This document shows, piece by piece, positions 6,979-13,476 of a stretch of 14,491 bases of DNA. How positions within the stretch are numbered: the first letter of the stretch is position 1; each line of letters opens with the position of its first letter. Under the pieces are notes generated by a model, which worked only from the letters and a program-made list of their open reading frames with translations, made no database searches and had not been told where the DNA came from. Both the position numbers and the translations under genes were made by a program. Source of the stretch: Gemmatimonadota bacterium (GTDB lineage Bacteria > Gemmatimonadota > Gemmatimonadetes > Gemmatimonadales > GWC2-71-9); contig JAOTWK010000042.1 in the NCBI GenBank assembly GCA_029862935.1, positions 1 through 14,491 on the forward strand, read 5' to 3'.

Positions 6979-7078
6979 ACCTAACGTCTCGCGATTCTGC
7001 TGCACGGCCCGCCCGCACACAAGCGCGAAGCGGGCTACTTACCGCTTCTTCGGCGTCATGAGCAATCGCTTGTTGGGA
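6979..7078 (-). repeat. attC site (well conserved)
   Basis: A textbook member of the family. R'' is TCCCAAC (7072-7078), followed by AAGCGATTGC. The centre carries GACGCCGAAGAAG and a GCCCGC/GCGGGC stem. L' is GCAGCAGAATCGCGAGAC shifted slightly (GTGCAGCAGAATCG), and R' is GTTAGGT (6979-6985). The end of the HXXEE gene runs through its right arm. Confidence 0.9.
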
Positions 7079-7512
7079 GGTCGACCCGGATTCCGTGCCA
7101 GGCGCCAGCCAAGAGCAGCCGCGAGTGGGAGCAGAAGGAGGGATGTCAACAAGCCGGGTGTGTACGCTCCTGAAGCGACCGACCAAGCGGGATGCCCGAT
7201 GCCGTTGATCATCTCCAAGCAGACCCAGAACCACGCCACTGCGGTGGCAGACCGCCACTGATTTCGAATCGGGCCGGCGTAGGACGCGAAGGCAGCCAGG
7301 ACCACGGACACGTTGATGATCAAGAAGCCGGTCTCCAGGTCCGATGAGACGAGCCCACTGAGCAATCGCGCTGGCAAGAACGTCTCCCACAGCCGGTAAA
7401 CGTATTCCTCGACCGAGTGGAGAAACTGCGCAATCGCCAAATGCAGAAAAACGCGCTCAGACCTCACCGGACCCTTCCCTTCGACCTCAGCGTGCCCATC
7501 CCGCAACTCCAT
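7039..7512 (-). CDS. HXXEE-type membrane protein, C-terminus encoded by attC
   Basis: The protein has 157 residues from ATG 7512. FLHSVEEYVYRLWE (about residues 30-43) carries the H-x-x-E-E motif, and a second conserved-looking site NGIGH lies about 70 residues later between hydrophobic segments, matching the HXXEE family of small integral membrane proteins. The role of the family is unknown; the His/Glu pattern in the membrane suggests metal or hydrolase-like chemistry. Hydrophobic segments: FLIINVSVVLAAFASYAG, AVAWFWVCLEMIN and LLTSLLLLPLAAALGW. The last 11 or so residues (NKRLLMTPKKR) are translated from the attC R''/L'' arm, and the stop lies inside the site. A GTG at 7467, nearer the motif, is an alternative start with AAGGG upstream. 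It is the second gene of a two-gene cassette. Confidence 0.8.
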   Translation of the reverse strand: MELRDGHAEVEGKGPVRSERVFLHLAIAQFLHSVEEYVYRLWETFLPARLLSGLVSSDLETGFLIINVSVVLAAFASYAGPIRNQWRSATAVAWFWVCLEMINGIGHPAWSVASGAYTPGLLTSLLLLPLAAALGWRLARNPGRPPNKRLLMTPKKR

Positions 7513-7521
7513 GTTTGGCGG

Positions 7522-7544
7522 TACGCCTTCACCGACCAGGCGTT
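7522..7544. promoter_or_regulatory. Intergenic hairpin in the two-gene membrane cassette
   Basis: ACGCCT (7523-7528) and AGGCGT (7538-7543) form a 6-bp stem with a 9-base loop, directly after the stop of the upstream gene and before the HXXEE start at 7512. The stop region CCTAAAC looks like an attC R'' core with one extra A, but no R' partner follows, so it is not called as an attC. Confidence 0.3.
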
Positions 7545-7795
7545 TAGGGCCTCCGGCGACGAGGGGTTTTCCGATCCCAAAGCGCGCCCAAGACGAGCGC
7601 AAAGATGACCCCAAACAACGCGCCTCTGGGAACCGCCAGGACGAGGGCCATCAAGGTCGGTCGGGGGAGTCCGAACACGAACTGCAAGACAGCGGCGAGT
7701 ACCCATGAGGCCAATCCTGCGACGGCGCCAATGCCCGCGAGGCGCCCAGCGAAGGTCCAGGTGCCACGTGCATGCCATGCACGCAGCGTTCTCAT
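7544..7795 (-). CDS. Small membrane protein of unknown family
   Basis: The protein has 83 residues with a basic, aromatic N-terminus (MRTLRAWHARGTW). It has two clear hydrophobic helices (IGAVAGLASWVLAAVLQFVFG and LMALVLAVPRGALFGVIFALVLGALW) and an arginine-rich tail. I do not recognise a family. The positive ends suggest both termini face the cytoplasm. The start at 7795 overlaps the stop of a 21-codon upstream ORF as ATGA, which points to coupled translation; the alternative ATG 7807 also has a weak GGAG upstream. It precedes the HXXEE membrane gene by 31 bp in the same cassette, so the two may work together or simply share a transcript. Confidence 0.6.
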   Translation of the reverse strand: MRTLRAWHARGTWTFAGRLAGIGAVAGLASWVLAAVLQFVFGLPRPTLMALVLAVPRGALFGVIFALVLGALWDRKTPRRRRP

Positions 7796-7857
7796 CGGCC
7801 CTTCCATACCTCGTTCTCCGGTCCCAGCCGATTCCCCGTCGAAAAGGCTGACACCAT
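7792..7857 (-). CDS. 21-codon upstream ORF, possible leader peptide
   Basis: ATG at 7857 has a strong Shine-Dalgarno (GGGAGG, six-base spacing). It reads MVSAFSTGNRLGPENEVWKGR and stops with a TGA that overlaps the next start as ATGA. The ribosome site is better than the one in front of the following membrane gene, so the ORF may serve to deliver ribosomes to it. The peptide resembles nothing I know and has no runs of one amino acid that would suggest attenuation. Confidence 0.4.
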   Translation of the reverse strand: MVSAFSTGNRLGPENEVWKGR

Positions 7858-7902
7858 CTCACACCTCCCTTTTCGACCACCTTTGCGCCCAGTGCATGTA
7901 GC

Positions 7903-7975
7903 GCCCAACGACTCGCGCTTCTGCTGCGCGGGCACAGGAGTCTACTGCGCGAAAGTGCGACATCGGAACTGGCCG
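7903..7975 (-). repeat. attC site, right arm degenerate
   Basis: The left end is clear: GCGCAGCAGAAGCGCGAGTC followed by R' GTTGGGC (7903-7909). The right arm (GGCCAGTTCCGATGTCGC) is weakly related to L'' and lacks a good R''. A second GTTGGGC lies just outside it at 7975-7981, next to the stop of the neighbouring gene. Confidence 0.65.
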
Positions 7976-7982
7976 CCCAACG

Positions 7983-8707
7983 TCATGTAGGATCGTCCTG
8001 GCTCGCGGCGACCAACTCACGGATCTCGTCCAGTGCCTGAGCGAGTTGCTCGAGGTTGTCTAGATAGACCTCCCGTTCGAACGTCATCACCGCGGCGGCA
8101 CTCTTCAAGGCCGGATCTGCCCTAATGGCCCGTGCGTCCCACGATCGCCTTGGTGTGACTGGTACGCCCGGATCCTTGCCCAACCAGGCCCTGGAGAAGA
8201 CTCGCTCCTGTATCGATTCGTGTTGGGTCAGAACGGCCATGACTGACAGTCCAGCGGAGACCAGGGCTTGGGCGCGCTCCTCGAGCTCCGACACGCGCAG
8301 CAGCCAGTCATCCAGTGCGGCTCGCACCTCGTTGTCGCGTACCAATGTCACCTGCCCGGACGTTACGATGCCCGCCAACTCTCCGCGCGCAAAACCCTCT
8401 GTGCCCGGCCGCATCAGCCCAAATAGGTATTCCTGAATCGAGTCGGTCGGAAGAGCAGCGAGGTCCGCGTCCGGCACGTAGTAGAATCGTGCGGCTGTGC
8501 GTTGGAGGCCTTCGACGTCGTCGATCCGGGCGGTCACAACCGCTCGACCTGCCGCGGCCGCGTCACGGATGCTGAACAGGATTTCCCGCTCTCGCTCCTG
8601 CATTTGCCGAGAGTCCCACCATGCGTCGATCGAGAAATGATGAGGATCGAGGCGACGATCACCACGCCCTCGGCGAGAGCTCGGAACCACGGAATCTGTC
8701 GATCCAC
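7983..8707 (-). CDS. Single-helix membrane protein resembling DUF6090, frameshifted
   Basis: From GTG 8707 the first frame reads VDRQIPWFRALAEGVVIVASILI, a membrane helix. After a shift at about 8635-8643 the next frame continues FSIDAWWDSRQMQEREREILFSIRD and on to SQDDPT and a TGA at 7983. Adding one base next to the AAA/TGATGA stretch joins them into 241 residues. The layout (N-terminal helix, then W-x-x-x-R, then a long charged helical region, ITSGQVTLVRDNEVR, and a coiled-coil tail such as YLDNLEQLAQALDEI) resembles DUF6090 proteins, a membrane-anchored family of unknown role. The start is 24 nt after the attC R'. No strong Shine-Dalgarno is seen. The frameshift could be real or an error. 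Confidence 0.65.
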
Positions 8708-8731
8708 GATCTATCCCAAGAAGATGGGCGT

Positions 8732-8831
8732 GTTCTAAGGTCTCGCGATCCTGCTGCGCCGCCCGCCCGCACACAAGCGCGAAGCGCGCTCCTACCCCTT
8801 CTTCGGCGTCAGCGACAATCGCGTGTCAGGT
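8732..8831 (-). repeat. attC site (well conserved)
   Basis: R'' is ACCTGAC (one change from ACCTAAC, 8825-8831), followed by ACGCGATTGTCGCTGACGCC. The centre has GCGCGCTTCGCGCTTGTG. L' is GCAGCAGGATCGCGAGAC and R' is CTTAGAAC (one change). The changed R'' provides the TGA stop of the acetyltransferase gene. Confidence 0.88.
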
Positions 8832-9329
8832 GGCGTGCCGCTCACTCCACCCTGGACCAGTCAGGACTGAAGACGCCTCCATTTGTCGTTCATCTACAGA
8901 CCAGTAGCGCTCGAGCAGCCGTCGAGTCTCGTCATCGGAAGTCAACGTAAAGCCGTGCCGCTCATAGAATCGAATCGCCCAAGTTGCGCTCGACCACGTC
9001 CCAACGAGCACCGGACGAGAGGCGGCAGAAAGCAGGTGGCCTAGCAAGGAGTGACCGATGCCCAAGCGCTGAGCCTCCGGATGCACGTATGCATGGCGGA
9101 TCAGGGTGACGTTGTCGACGTTCTGAGAGCCCATGACGCCCACCAGCACTCCTTCCTTTTGGTATCCGACGAAGAGCACACCGCTGTCGATCTCAGAGCG
9201 GAGTTCGTCGATGGACATGTATGGCTCGTGCCAACACTCCTCCGGAATCACACCCCAGTAGGCTGCAGCGGCGGAGTTGACGATCTCCCAGATTCTCAGA
9301 GAATCAGCTTCCACGCAGGGTGAGATCAT
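8826..9329 (-). CDS. GNAT-family N-acetyltransferase
   Basis: The protein has 167 residues. The acetyl-CoA motif A is RHAYVHPEAQRLGIGHSLLGHLL (about 78-100), with the pyrophosphate-binding QRLGIG at 87-92. The C-terminal GNAT strand-helix WAIRFYERHGF (117-127) follows. The N-terminal part has the usual helix (LRIWEIVNSAAAAYWG) and a strand GVLFVGYQKEGVLVGVMG. Such enzymes move an acetyl group from acetyl-CoA to an amine; the acceptor is unknown, and nothing points to an antibiotic-inactivating subgroup. The start at 9329 has GGAG five bases upstream. The stop is formed by the altered R'' core of the attC. Sole gene of its cassette, 70 nt after the R' core. Confidence 0.9.
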   Translation of the reverse strand: MISPCVEADSLRIWEIVNSAAAAYWGVIPEECWHEPYMSIDELRSEIDSGVLFVGYQKEGVLVGVMGSQNVDNVTLIRHAYVHPEAQRLGIGHSLLGHLLSAASRPVLVGTWSSATWAIRFYERHGFTLTSDDETRRLLERYWSVDERQMEASSVLTGPGWSERHAT

Positions 9330-9399
9330 CCGGGCTCCTCAAACCTCTCGGTTGGCCGCGACCACCGCTCAGGCAATCAGTACGTCCGAATCCGGCGCC

Positions 9400-9470
9400 A
9401 CCGAACGACTCGCGATTCTGCTGCGCCGCCCGGCACTCCCGGAAGCACGGACGTCGGTCCATTTCAACCG
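9400..9470 (-). repeat. attC site, short, right arm degenerate
   Basis: The left end GCAGCAGAATCGCGAGTC plus R' GTTCGGT (9400-9406) is good. The centre forms a short GC-rich hairpin (CGGCACTCCCG region). The right arm (TTGAAATGGACCG) matches L'' poorly and begins right after the stop of the neighbouring membrane-protein gene. Confidence 0.65.
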
Positions 9471-9869
9471 TCATACGGGAGTGGGCTCGTTCGCTGCCCG
9501 CGCACGTAGCCACCCTCCGACGAGAGCGCCAACGGGCATCAGAATCGTGAGGGCCGGGTTGTACCATCCAGGCACACCCACCCCCGGGCTCGAGCCACCC
9601 CCGCTGGAGAGCATCAACATCAGCACCGCTACTCCTGTAGCATGCATGAACGGCCTCGACCCGGCCAGGCGACCGGCCACCCAACCGGCGAGTGTCGCAG
9701 CTCCGAAGGAGTAGGAGATGTTGAGCATCAAGTAGGGCCCCGTCGGTGGAGCGGCCAGATCACCTTCGAAGAGGAACAGCGCCGCCAGGTAGGTTAGAGC
9801 CATGACGACCACCATCCCGGTCATGAGCCCGGCGAGCACGGCGCCGATGCCTTTGAGAACAGTGAGCAT
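9471..9869 (-). CDS. Small four-helix membrane protein
   Basis: The protein has 132 residues with four predicted membrane helices at about 5-34 (GIGAVLAGLMTGMVVVMALTY), 46-67 (NISYSFGAATLAGWVAGRLAG), 75-90 (HATGVAVLMLMLSSGG) and 105-122 (PALTILMPVGALVGGW). A basic tail (WLRARAANEPTPV) probably faces the cytoplasm. I do not recognise a named family; glycine-rich helices of this kind occur in many small uncharacterised inner-membrane proteins. The start at 9869 has a strong AGGAGG nine bases upstream. The leader from the R' core is longer than usual (103 nt). It is the only gene of its cassette. Confidence 0.75.
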   Translation of the reverse strand: MLTVLKGIGAVLAGLMTGMVVVMALTYLAALFLFEGDLAAPPTGPYLMLNISYSFGAATLAGWVAGRLAGSRPFMHATGVAVLMLMLSSGGGSSPGVGVPGWYNPALTILMPVGALVGGWLRARAANEPTPV

Positions 9870-9972
9870 GCCGAAGGGCCTCCTTGCGACACTTGTCGGG
9901 CCCTGCCGCTGTGGTCGATATCACCAGGTCAGACAAGGCGGGTACGTGACCAACACCGGCCAATGTCGCGCC

Positions 9973-10067
9973 TTCCAACGACTCCCGATTCTGCTGCGTC
10001 GCCCATCCGGACACCAGCGTAGCGTGCCGACTGGCTCTTGCGGGAGAGGAGCAATTCCTTGTTCGAG
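9973..10067 (-). repeat. attC site
   Basis: R' is GTTGGAA (9973-9979), preceded by GCAGCAGAATCGGGAGTC. The right arm is AAGGAATTGCTCCTCTCCCG with the R'' core decayed to CTCGAAC (10061-10067). It closes the cassette that carries the reversed oxidoreductase gene. Confidence 0.8.
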
Positions 10068-10135
10068 GGAGTGCCGCCGCCCCATTTCCTCCACCACGAG
10101 GAACGACACCCCCAATGTGAGGAGCAGGACTCCAG

Positions 10136-11113
10136 ATGAACACGATGCGAGCGGTTGTCCTTGACGCGCCAGGGCCGCCCGAACGTCTCGAGGTCCGCCG
10201 TATCCCGGTTCCGGAGCCGAAGCCCGGGTGGGCGCTCATCAAGGTCGAGGCTTTCGGACTCAACAGGTCCGAGTTGCATACCCGGCTGGGACTATCGGAG
10301 GGCGTGACCTTTCCGCGCGTCCTCGGCATTGAGGCGACAGGGGTGATCGCCCTATGCCCCGGTGGTGAGTTCGAAGTTGGGCAGCAGGTCGCGGCGCTGA
10401 TGGGGGGCATGGGCAGAAGCTTCGACGGAGGGTACGCCGAGTACACCTGCGTACCGGTCCCTCAAGTCGTGCCCTTCGAGAGCAGCCTCGATTGGGCCAT
10501 TCTTGGCGCCGTACCGGAGATGCTCCAGACGGCACATGGATCCCTGACCGTCGGGCTGAATGCTCAAGCCGGGCAGTCAATTCTCATTCGGGGGGGAACG
10601 TCTTCAGTCGGCATGGCCACAGCGATCCTGGCCAAGAGGCGCGGAATGACCGTGCTATCAACGACCCGTAGCCTCGAGAAGGTCGACGCGCTAGAGAGGG
10701 CCGGAGTAGACCACGTGTTGGTGGACGACGGCAACGTGGCTCAACAGGCGCGATCCGTCTTCCCCGAAGGGGTAGACTTGGCTCTCGAACTCGTTGGGAC
10801 CCCCACCTTACCGGACACTCTCCGATCTGCCCGCGTGCACGGCGTCGTGTGCTTCACGGGGATGCTCTCGAACGAGTGGACCGTGCGGGACTTCTACCCT
10901 ATTGAGTACATCCCGCGGGGGGTGCGCCTTACCGCTTATGGGGGCGGGGCGAAGGACCTCCCAGTAGAGGTCCTCCAGGGATTCCTCGATGAGGTCGCTG
11001 CAGGAGACGCGGCCGTTCCGATCCACGCCACGTACCGGCTTGATGACATCGTCGCGGCCCATGCCACCATGGAGTCAGGCCGCGCATCCGGAAAGCTGGT
11101 GGTGCTTCCCTAA
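10136..11113 (+). CDS. MDR-family NADPH:quinone oxidoreductase-like protein, reversed in the array
   Basis: The protein has 325 residues, the normal length of a zinc-free medium-chain reductase. The N-terminal GroES-like domain (MRAVVLDAPGPPERLEVRRIP, GLNRSELHTRLG, RVLGIEATGVI) is followed by the NADP-binding Rossmann motif IRGGTSSVGMATAILAKRRG (151-170). A C-terminal part ends RLDDIVAAHATMESGRASGKLVVLP, typical of quinone oxidoreductases. The zinc-binding cysteines of alcohol dehydrogenases are missing, so it probably reduces quinones or enones with NADPH. The start at 10136 has AGGA six bases upstream; ATG 10145 (MRAVV) is the family-like alternative. It lies on the plus strand, against the array, and its TAA stop is inside the R' core at 11107-11114. 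A reversed cassette gene would need its own promoter, which I could not identify. Confidence 0.9.
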   Translation: MNTMRAVVLDAPGPPERLEVRRIPVPEPKPGWALIKVEAFGLNRSELHTRLGLSEGVTFPRVLGIEATGVIALCPGGEFEVGQQVAALMGGMGRSFDGGYAEYTCVPVPQVVPFESSLDWAILGAVPEMLQTAHGSLTVGLNAQAGQSILIRGGTSSVGMATAILAKRRGMTVLSTTRSLEKVDALERAGVDHVLVDDGNVAQQARSVFPEGVDLALELVGTPTLPDTLRSARVHGVVCFTGMLSNEWTVRDFYPIEYIPRGVRLTAYGGGAKDLPVEVLQGFLDEVAAGDAAVPIHATYRLDDIVAAHATMESGRASGKLVVLP

Positions 11114-11185
11114 CAGACTCCTATTCCACACACACACACTCTCTCTACTACCCTTCTTCGGCGTCAACGCAATCGCTCGTTAGGT
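11107..11185 (-). repeat. attC site with CA/CT microsatellite in the centre
   Basis: R'' is ACCTAAC (11179-11185), followed by GAGCGATTGCGTTGACGCCGAAG. R' is GTTAGGGA (11107-11114), preceded by a degenerate arm GGAATAGGAGTCT. The usual hairpin centre is replaced by a run of CA then CT dinucleotides (11126-11146). The oxidoreductase stop codon lies in the R' core. Confidence 0.75.
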
Positions 11186-11252
11186 GGCGGCGACGCAACC
11201 CTATAGAACCATGCGGCGTCCCATTTGCAGCGCTCACTGCGGAGAATGCCAC

Positions 11253-12008
11253 ATGACGCGTTTCGGCAGGCCCACTCTACTTTCTCTCCTCGTCCTAGGG
11301 CTTTTCGGCTGCGCCCGGACTGATCACGGTTCAGTGGACACGACAGACAAGCCCGACGTGGGCCTCGACGAGTTGTTGGACTGCAACGACCGAGCTGTCG
11401 GGGGAGCCTCCCTTCGCGCTGCGCGGTCCGTCGAGTATGAGCTCGACATCGTCGAGTCCACTTTCTCGGTCCGTGGCACCTACACGGCCGATCGGGAGGG
11501 AACTGCGCACATAGACATCTTTGCCGCAGGGGAACGCGTGTTCTCTGAAGGTTGGAACGGCTCGACCGGATGGCAGTTGCCGCAAGGGGCAAGAGACACG
11601 ATCCCCACGAGCGACGCGGGCGCGGCCGCTCTCCGCCACGGGCTGGAACAGCCGGGGCACCTATGGACGATGAAGGACATGGTCCGGAACGGTCATTCTG
11701 TGGAGCTGGTCGACGACGCTGTACAGGGGCCAGCCAGCACCCGCCTCGTGAAGTTGACGCTGAAGGACGGGTTCGAGAGCTGGTATCGAATCGATTCATC
11801 CAGCTGCCAGGTGGTAAGCAAGCGGAACTTCCGAGCGTTCCACCCCGATGTCGACCCAGAGGAGCGATGGATCGAAAGCCGGTTCGCGGACTTCCGAAGT
11901 GACGGCGAGATCACCCGGGCCTGGACGACCTTCGACGTGGATCTGGTCACTGGGGATACCGTCGGGACCACACGTATCATCTCAGTTCACACCACACCAG
12001 ATGCATGA
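11253..12008 (+). CDS. Lipoprotein of unknown function, reversed in the array
   Basis: The protein has 251 residues. The N-terminus MTRFGRPTLLSLLVLGLFGC is a lipoprotein signal with lipobox LFGC (cysteine 20), so it is exported and lipid-anchored. The mature domain is rich in beta strands (SVEYELDIVESTFSVRGTYTAD, AHIDIFAAGERVFSEGW, TRLVKLTLKDGFESWYRID, QVVSKRNFRAFHPD), reminiscent of LolA/outer-membrane-lipoprotein-sorting-like folds (a DGFESWYRID-type strand). I can see no diagnostic motif, so this is only a suggestion. The start at 11253 has GGAG eight bases upstream; the longer frame from 11184 begins inside the attC core and is rejected. It reads on the plus strand like its left neighbour. 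A GTTAGATC core lies 25 bases after the stop. Confidence 0.8.
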   Translation: MTRFGRPTLLSLLVLGLFGCARTDHGSVDTTDKPDVGLDELLDCNDRAVGGASLRAARSVEYELDIVESTFSVRGTYTADREGTAHIDIFAAGERVFSEGWNGSTGWQLPQGARDTIPTSDAGAAALRHGLEQPGHLWTMKDMVRNGHSVELVDDAVQGPASTRLVKLTLKDGFESWYRIDSSSCQVVSKRNFRAFHPDVDPEERWIESRFADFRSDGEITRAWTTFDVDLVTGDTVGTTRIISVHTTPDA

Positions 12009-12022
12009 ACGCCCACCGCCCG

Positions 12023-12310
12023 CTATGACCGCGATCTAACGGACAGAATTCTAGTCCACGAAAAGGCATCCACGGCACACCTGAAGAAGCCGGCCAGCGC
12101 CGCTTGTGGCTCGAACGCAAATACCTGACCGAAAGCGCCTACGTGCTTCCGCATCCAATGGGTGTAGCCGCCCTTGTAGGCTCCGGCGTCAACCGCCACG
12201 TCACCGGGATTCAGGAAACCGCGCATCCAGAGGATCTCAGCAGGGTCGATCCTGCTAGGCGCATGAGGCGACTCTCGCTGGATCGATCTCAGCCCTTCTG
12301 CATTGGTTAA
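12023..12310 (-). pseudogene. FkbM-type methyltransferase fragment
   Basis: About 85 residues belong to the N-terminal half of an FkbM-family SAM methyltransferase: IDPAEILWMRGFLNPGDVAV, then DAGAYKGGYTHWMRKHVG (motif I region, normally DVGANxGxYT), then VFAFEPQAALAGFF (the FEP motif that contacts the cofactor). The similarity stops at AVDAFSWTRIL, where the reading frame enters a GTTAGATC core and ends a few codons later. A full gene needs about 120-150 more residues, so this is a truncated remnant. No convincing start is visible; the frame is open to 12367 without a Shine-Dalgarno. Complete FkbM enzymes O-methylate sugars or natural products; this piece is not expected to work. Confidence 0.75.
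12033..12057 (-). repeat. R' core with short palindrome (attC remnant)
   Basis: The minus strand reads GGACTAGAATTCTGTCC followed by GTTAGATC (12033-12040). The core matches GTTRRRY and an imperfect palindrome precedes it, but there is no full L'' or R'' arm. The sequence to its right is the interior of an FkbM methyltransferase gene, so this looks like a junction where a truncated gene meets a cassette boundary. Confidence 0.5.
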
Positions 12311-12311
12311 T

Positions 12312-12318
12312 GTTAGCG
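12312..12318. repeat. Core-site-like GTTAGCG between FkbM fragment and DUF4149-like gene
   Basis: GTTAGCG (12312-12318) fits an integron core at most positions and lies at the boundary between the FkbM fragment and the plus-strand DUF4149-like gene. No complementary arm is seen on either side, so it is only a candidate cassette boundary. Confidence 0.3.
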
Positions 12319-12354
12319 GTCTGTCGGCCTCAATCGAACCGCGGAGGACCCGCC

Positions 12355-12852
12355 GTGAGCGGTCCATTCCTGTCCATCCTCACCGCGTTGGATCTCTTGG
12401 CCGTGGCCTTCGTGTTCGGTGCGTCTATTTGGTTCTTCTTCGTGCAGTCCCCTGCACTCATGAAGCGTCTCGGGCGTCAGGAGTTCGTGCCACTCCAAAT
12501 GCGGCTCTCGATCCTGTTCTTCTCCACGGCCTTGGCGTCTGTCGGGGTGGTCATGGTCGCGTCCCTTGCGCTCTCGGGATTCAACTTCACGCAGACGACT
12601 ATCACGGCCGGCCTCGCACTAGGAGCAACCGCGATCAACAAATACACGGTGCTCCCCAGAGCCCTGAGGGCCGGTGGGTTCAGCCGTGGCCAACGAGAGC
12701 GGGCAAACGAGTCCGCTTCGGCGAGCGACTTCGTAGCGGAGGGCGCGGGACCGTCCGCCGCGCTTCTGCACCGGACTGTCGTCGTGTTCGTGGCGATCAT
12801 GCTGGCGGCACTACTCGCGCACGCCTCCGCCGTGATCGGCATGCAGCCCTAG
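12355..12852 (+). CDS. DUF4149-like integral membrane protein
   Basis: The protein has 165 residues from GTG 12355, which has GGAGG seven bases upstream. Four hydrophobic segments are visible: LTALDLLAVAFVFGASIWFFFVQ (about 8-31), MRLSILFFSTALASVGVVMVASLAL (about 48-72), TITAGLALGATAINKYTVLPRAL (about 81-103) and VVVFVAIMLAALLAHASAVIG (about 140-162). A FGASIWFFFVQSPALMKRLG start and an N-K-Y-T-V-L-P-R-type third helix resemble DUF4149/TMEM205-like proteins, whose role in bacteria is unknown. The longer frame from 12310 is upstream DNA. It converges with the secreted-protein gene 33 bp away and may share its cassette. It is on the plus strand, against the array. Confidence 0.75.
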   Translation: MSGPFLSILTALDLLAVAFVFGASIWFFFVQSPALMKRLGRQEFVPLQMRLSILFFSTALASVGVVMVASLALSGFNFTQTTITAGLALGATAINKYTVLPRALRAGGFSRGQRERANESASASDFVAEGAGPSAALLHRTVVVFVAIMLAALLAHASAVIGMQP

Positions 12853-12885
12853 GTCCAGGAGCAGACAGGATGTCAGCCGCCGGAT

Positions 12886-13455
12886 CTATCCTGGGGGGCT
12901 CATCGATACTCGGTAGTATGTAGCCTCGGCGAAGAGTCGGTCGGTGCCCTCCACGACTACGAAATCACGGACGACGACGGACTCCGGAGAACGTACCAGG
13001 TACTCAGTGCGGCCGTGTTCTGACGCAGCGGTCCACTTGGTCACGACGCTCGAGTCGGTAACGATCGCCTCAAGCTGAAGCCGTTGAGGCCTGTCGTCGA
13101 TCCAGACTCCGGACGCCGATGCGCCGTCGACGAGGTATGTAGCTCGTGCCGACAATACCGGCGTCAATCTACCGTCTTCCTCCACCCAGGCATTGGAAAA
13201 CAAAAGACGGACGAAGCCTGAGCCCGCGGCCTCCCAGCGCATCTCGAAGGCGGCGCGGCGCCCCAACAGGACACCGGACCCCTCCCACGATCCCTCAAGG
13301 GTCGTGAAGATCGGCAGAAGTCCAGTCGGAGTCTGCTGAGCGGCCAATCGCGAGTCTGCGGGGCACGCAAAGAACGCGGCGGCTGCCAGGCCCGTGGCGC
13401 AGACGAGACGCCAATAGCTGCGACCGCTATGCCCTGGAGTCGGTCCGGTCCCCAT
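12886..13455 (-). CDS. Secreted DUF1579/nitrobindin-like beta-barrel protein
   Basis: The protein has 189 residues. The N-terminus (MGTGPTPGHSGRSYWRLVCATGLAAAAFFACPADSRLAAQQ) is a signal peptide, probably cut before or near QQTP. The mature part starts LPIFTTLEGSWEGSGVLLGRRAAFEMRWE, a pattern seen in DUF1579 and related lipocalin-like proteins where a LxGxWxG strand opens a beta barrel. Further strands are SGFVRLLFSNAWVE, ARATYLVDG, LQLEAIVTDSSVVTKWTA, TEYLVRSPESVVVRDFVVVEG and LFAEATYYRVS. A small-ligand binding role is possible but not shown. The start at 13455 has GGGAG seven bases upstream and lies 21 nt after the R' core; the longer frame to 13533 is translated attC. No good attC follows its stop before the convergent gene. 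Confidence 0.75.
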   Translation of the reverse strand: MGTGPTPGHSGRSYWRLVCATGLAAAAFFACPADSRLAAQQTPTGLLPIFTTLEGSWEGSGVLLGRRAAFEMRWEAAGSGFVRLLFSNAWVEEDGRLTPVLSARATYLVDGASASGVWIDDRPQRLQLEAIVTDSSVVTKWTAASEHGRTEYLVRSPESVVVRDFVVVEGTDRLFAEATYYRVSMSPPG

Positions 13456-13476
13456 CTCCACGCTCCCTGATGCGCT

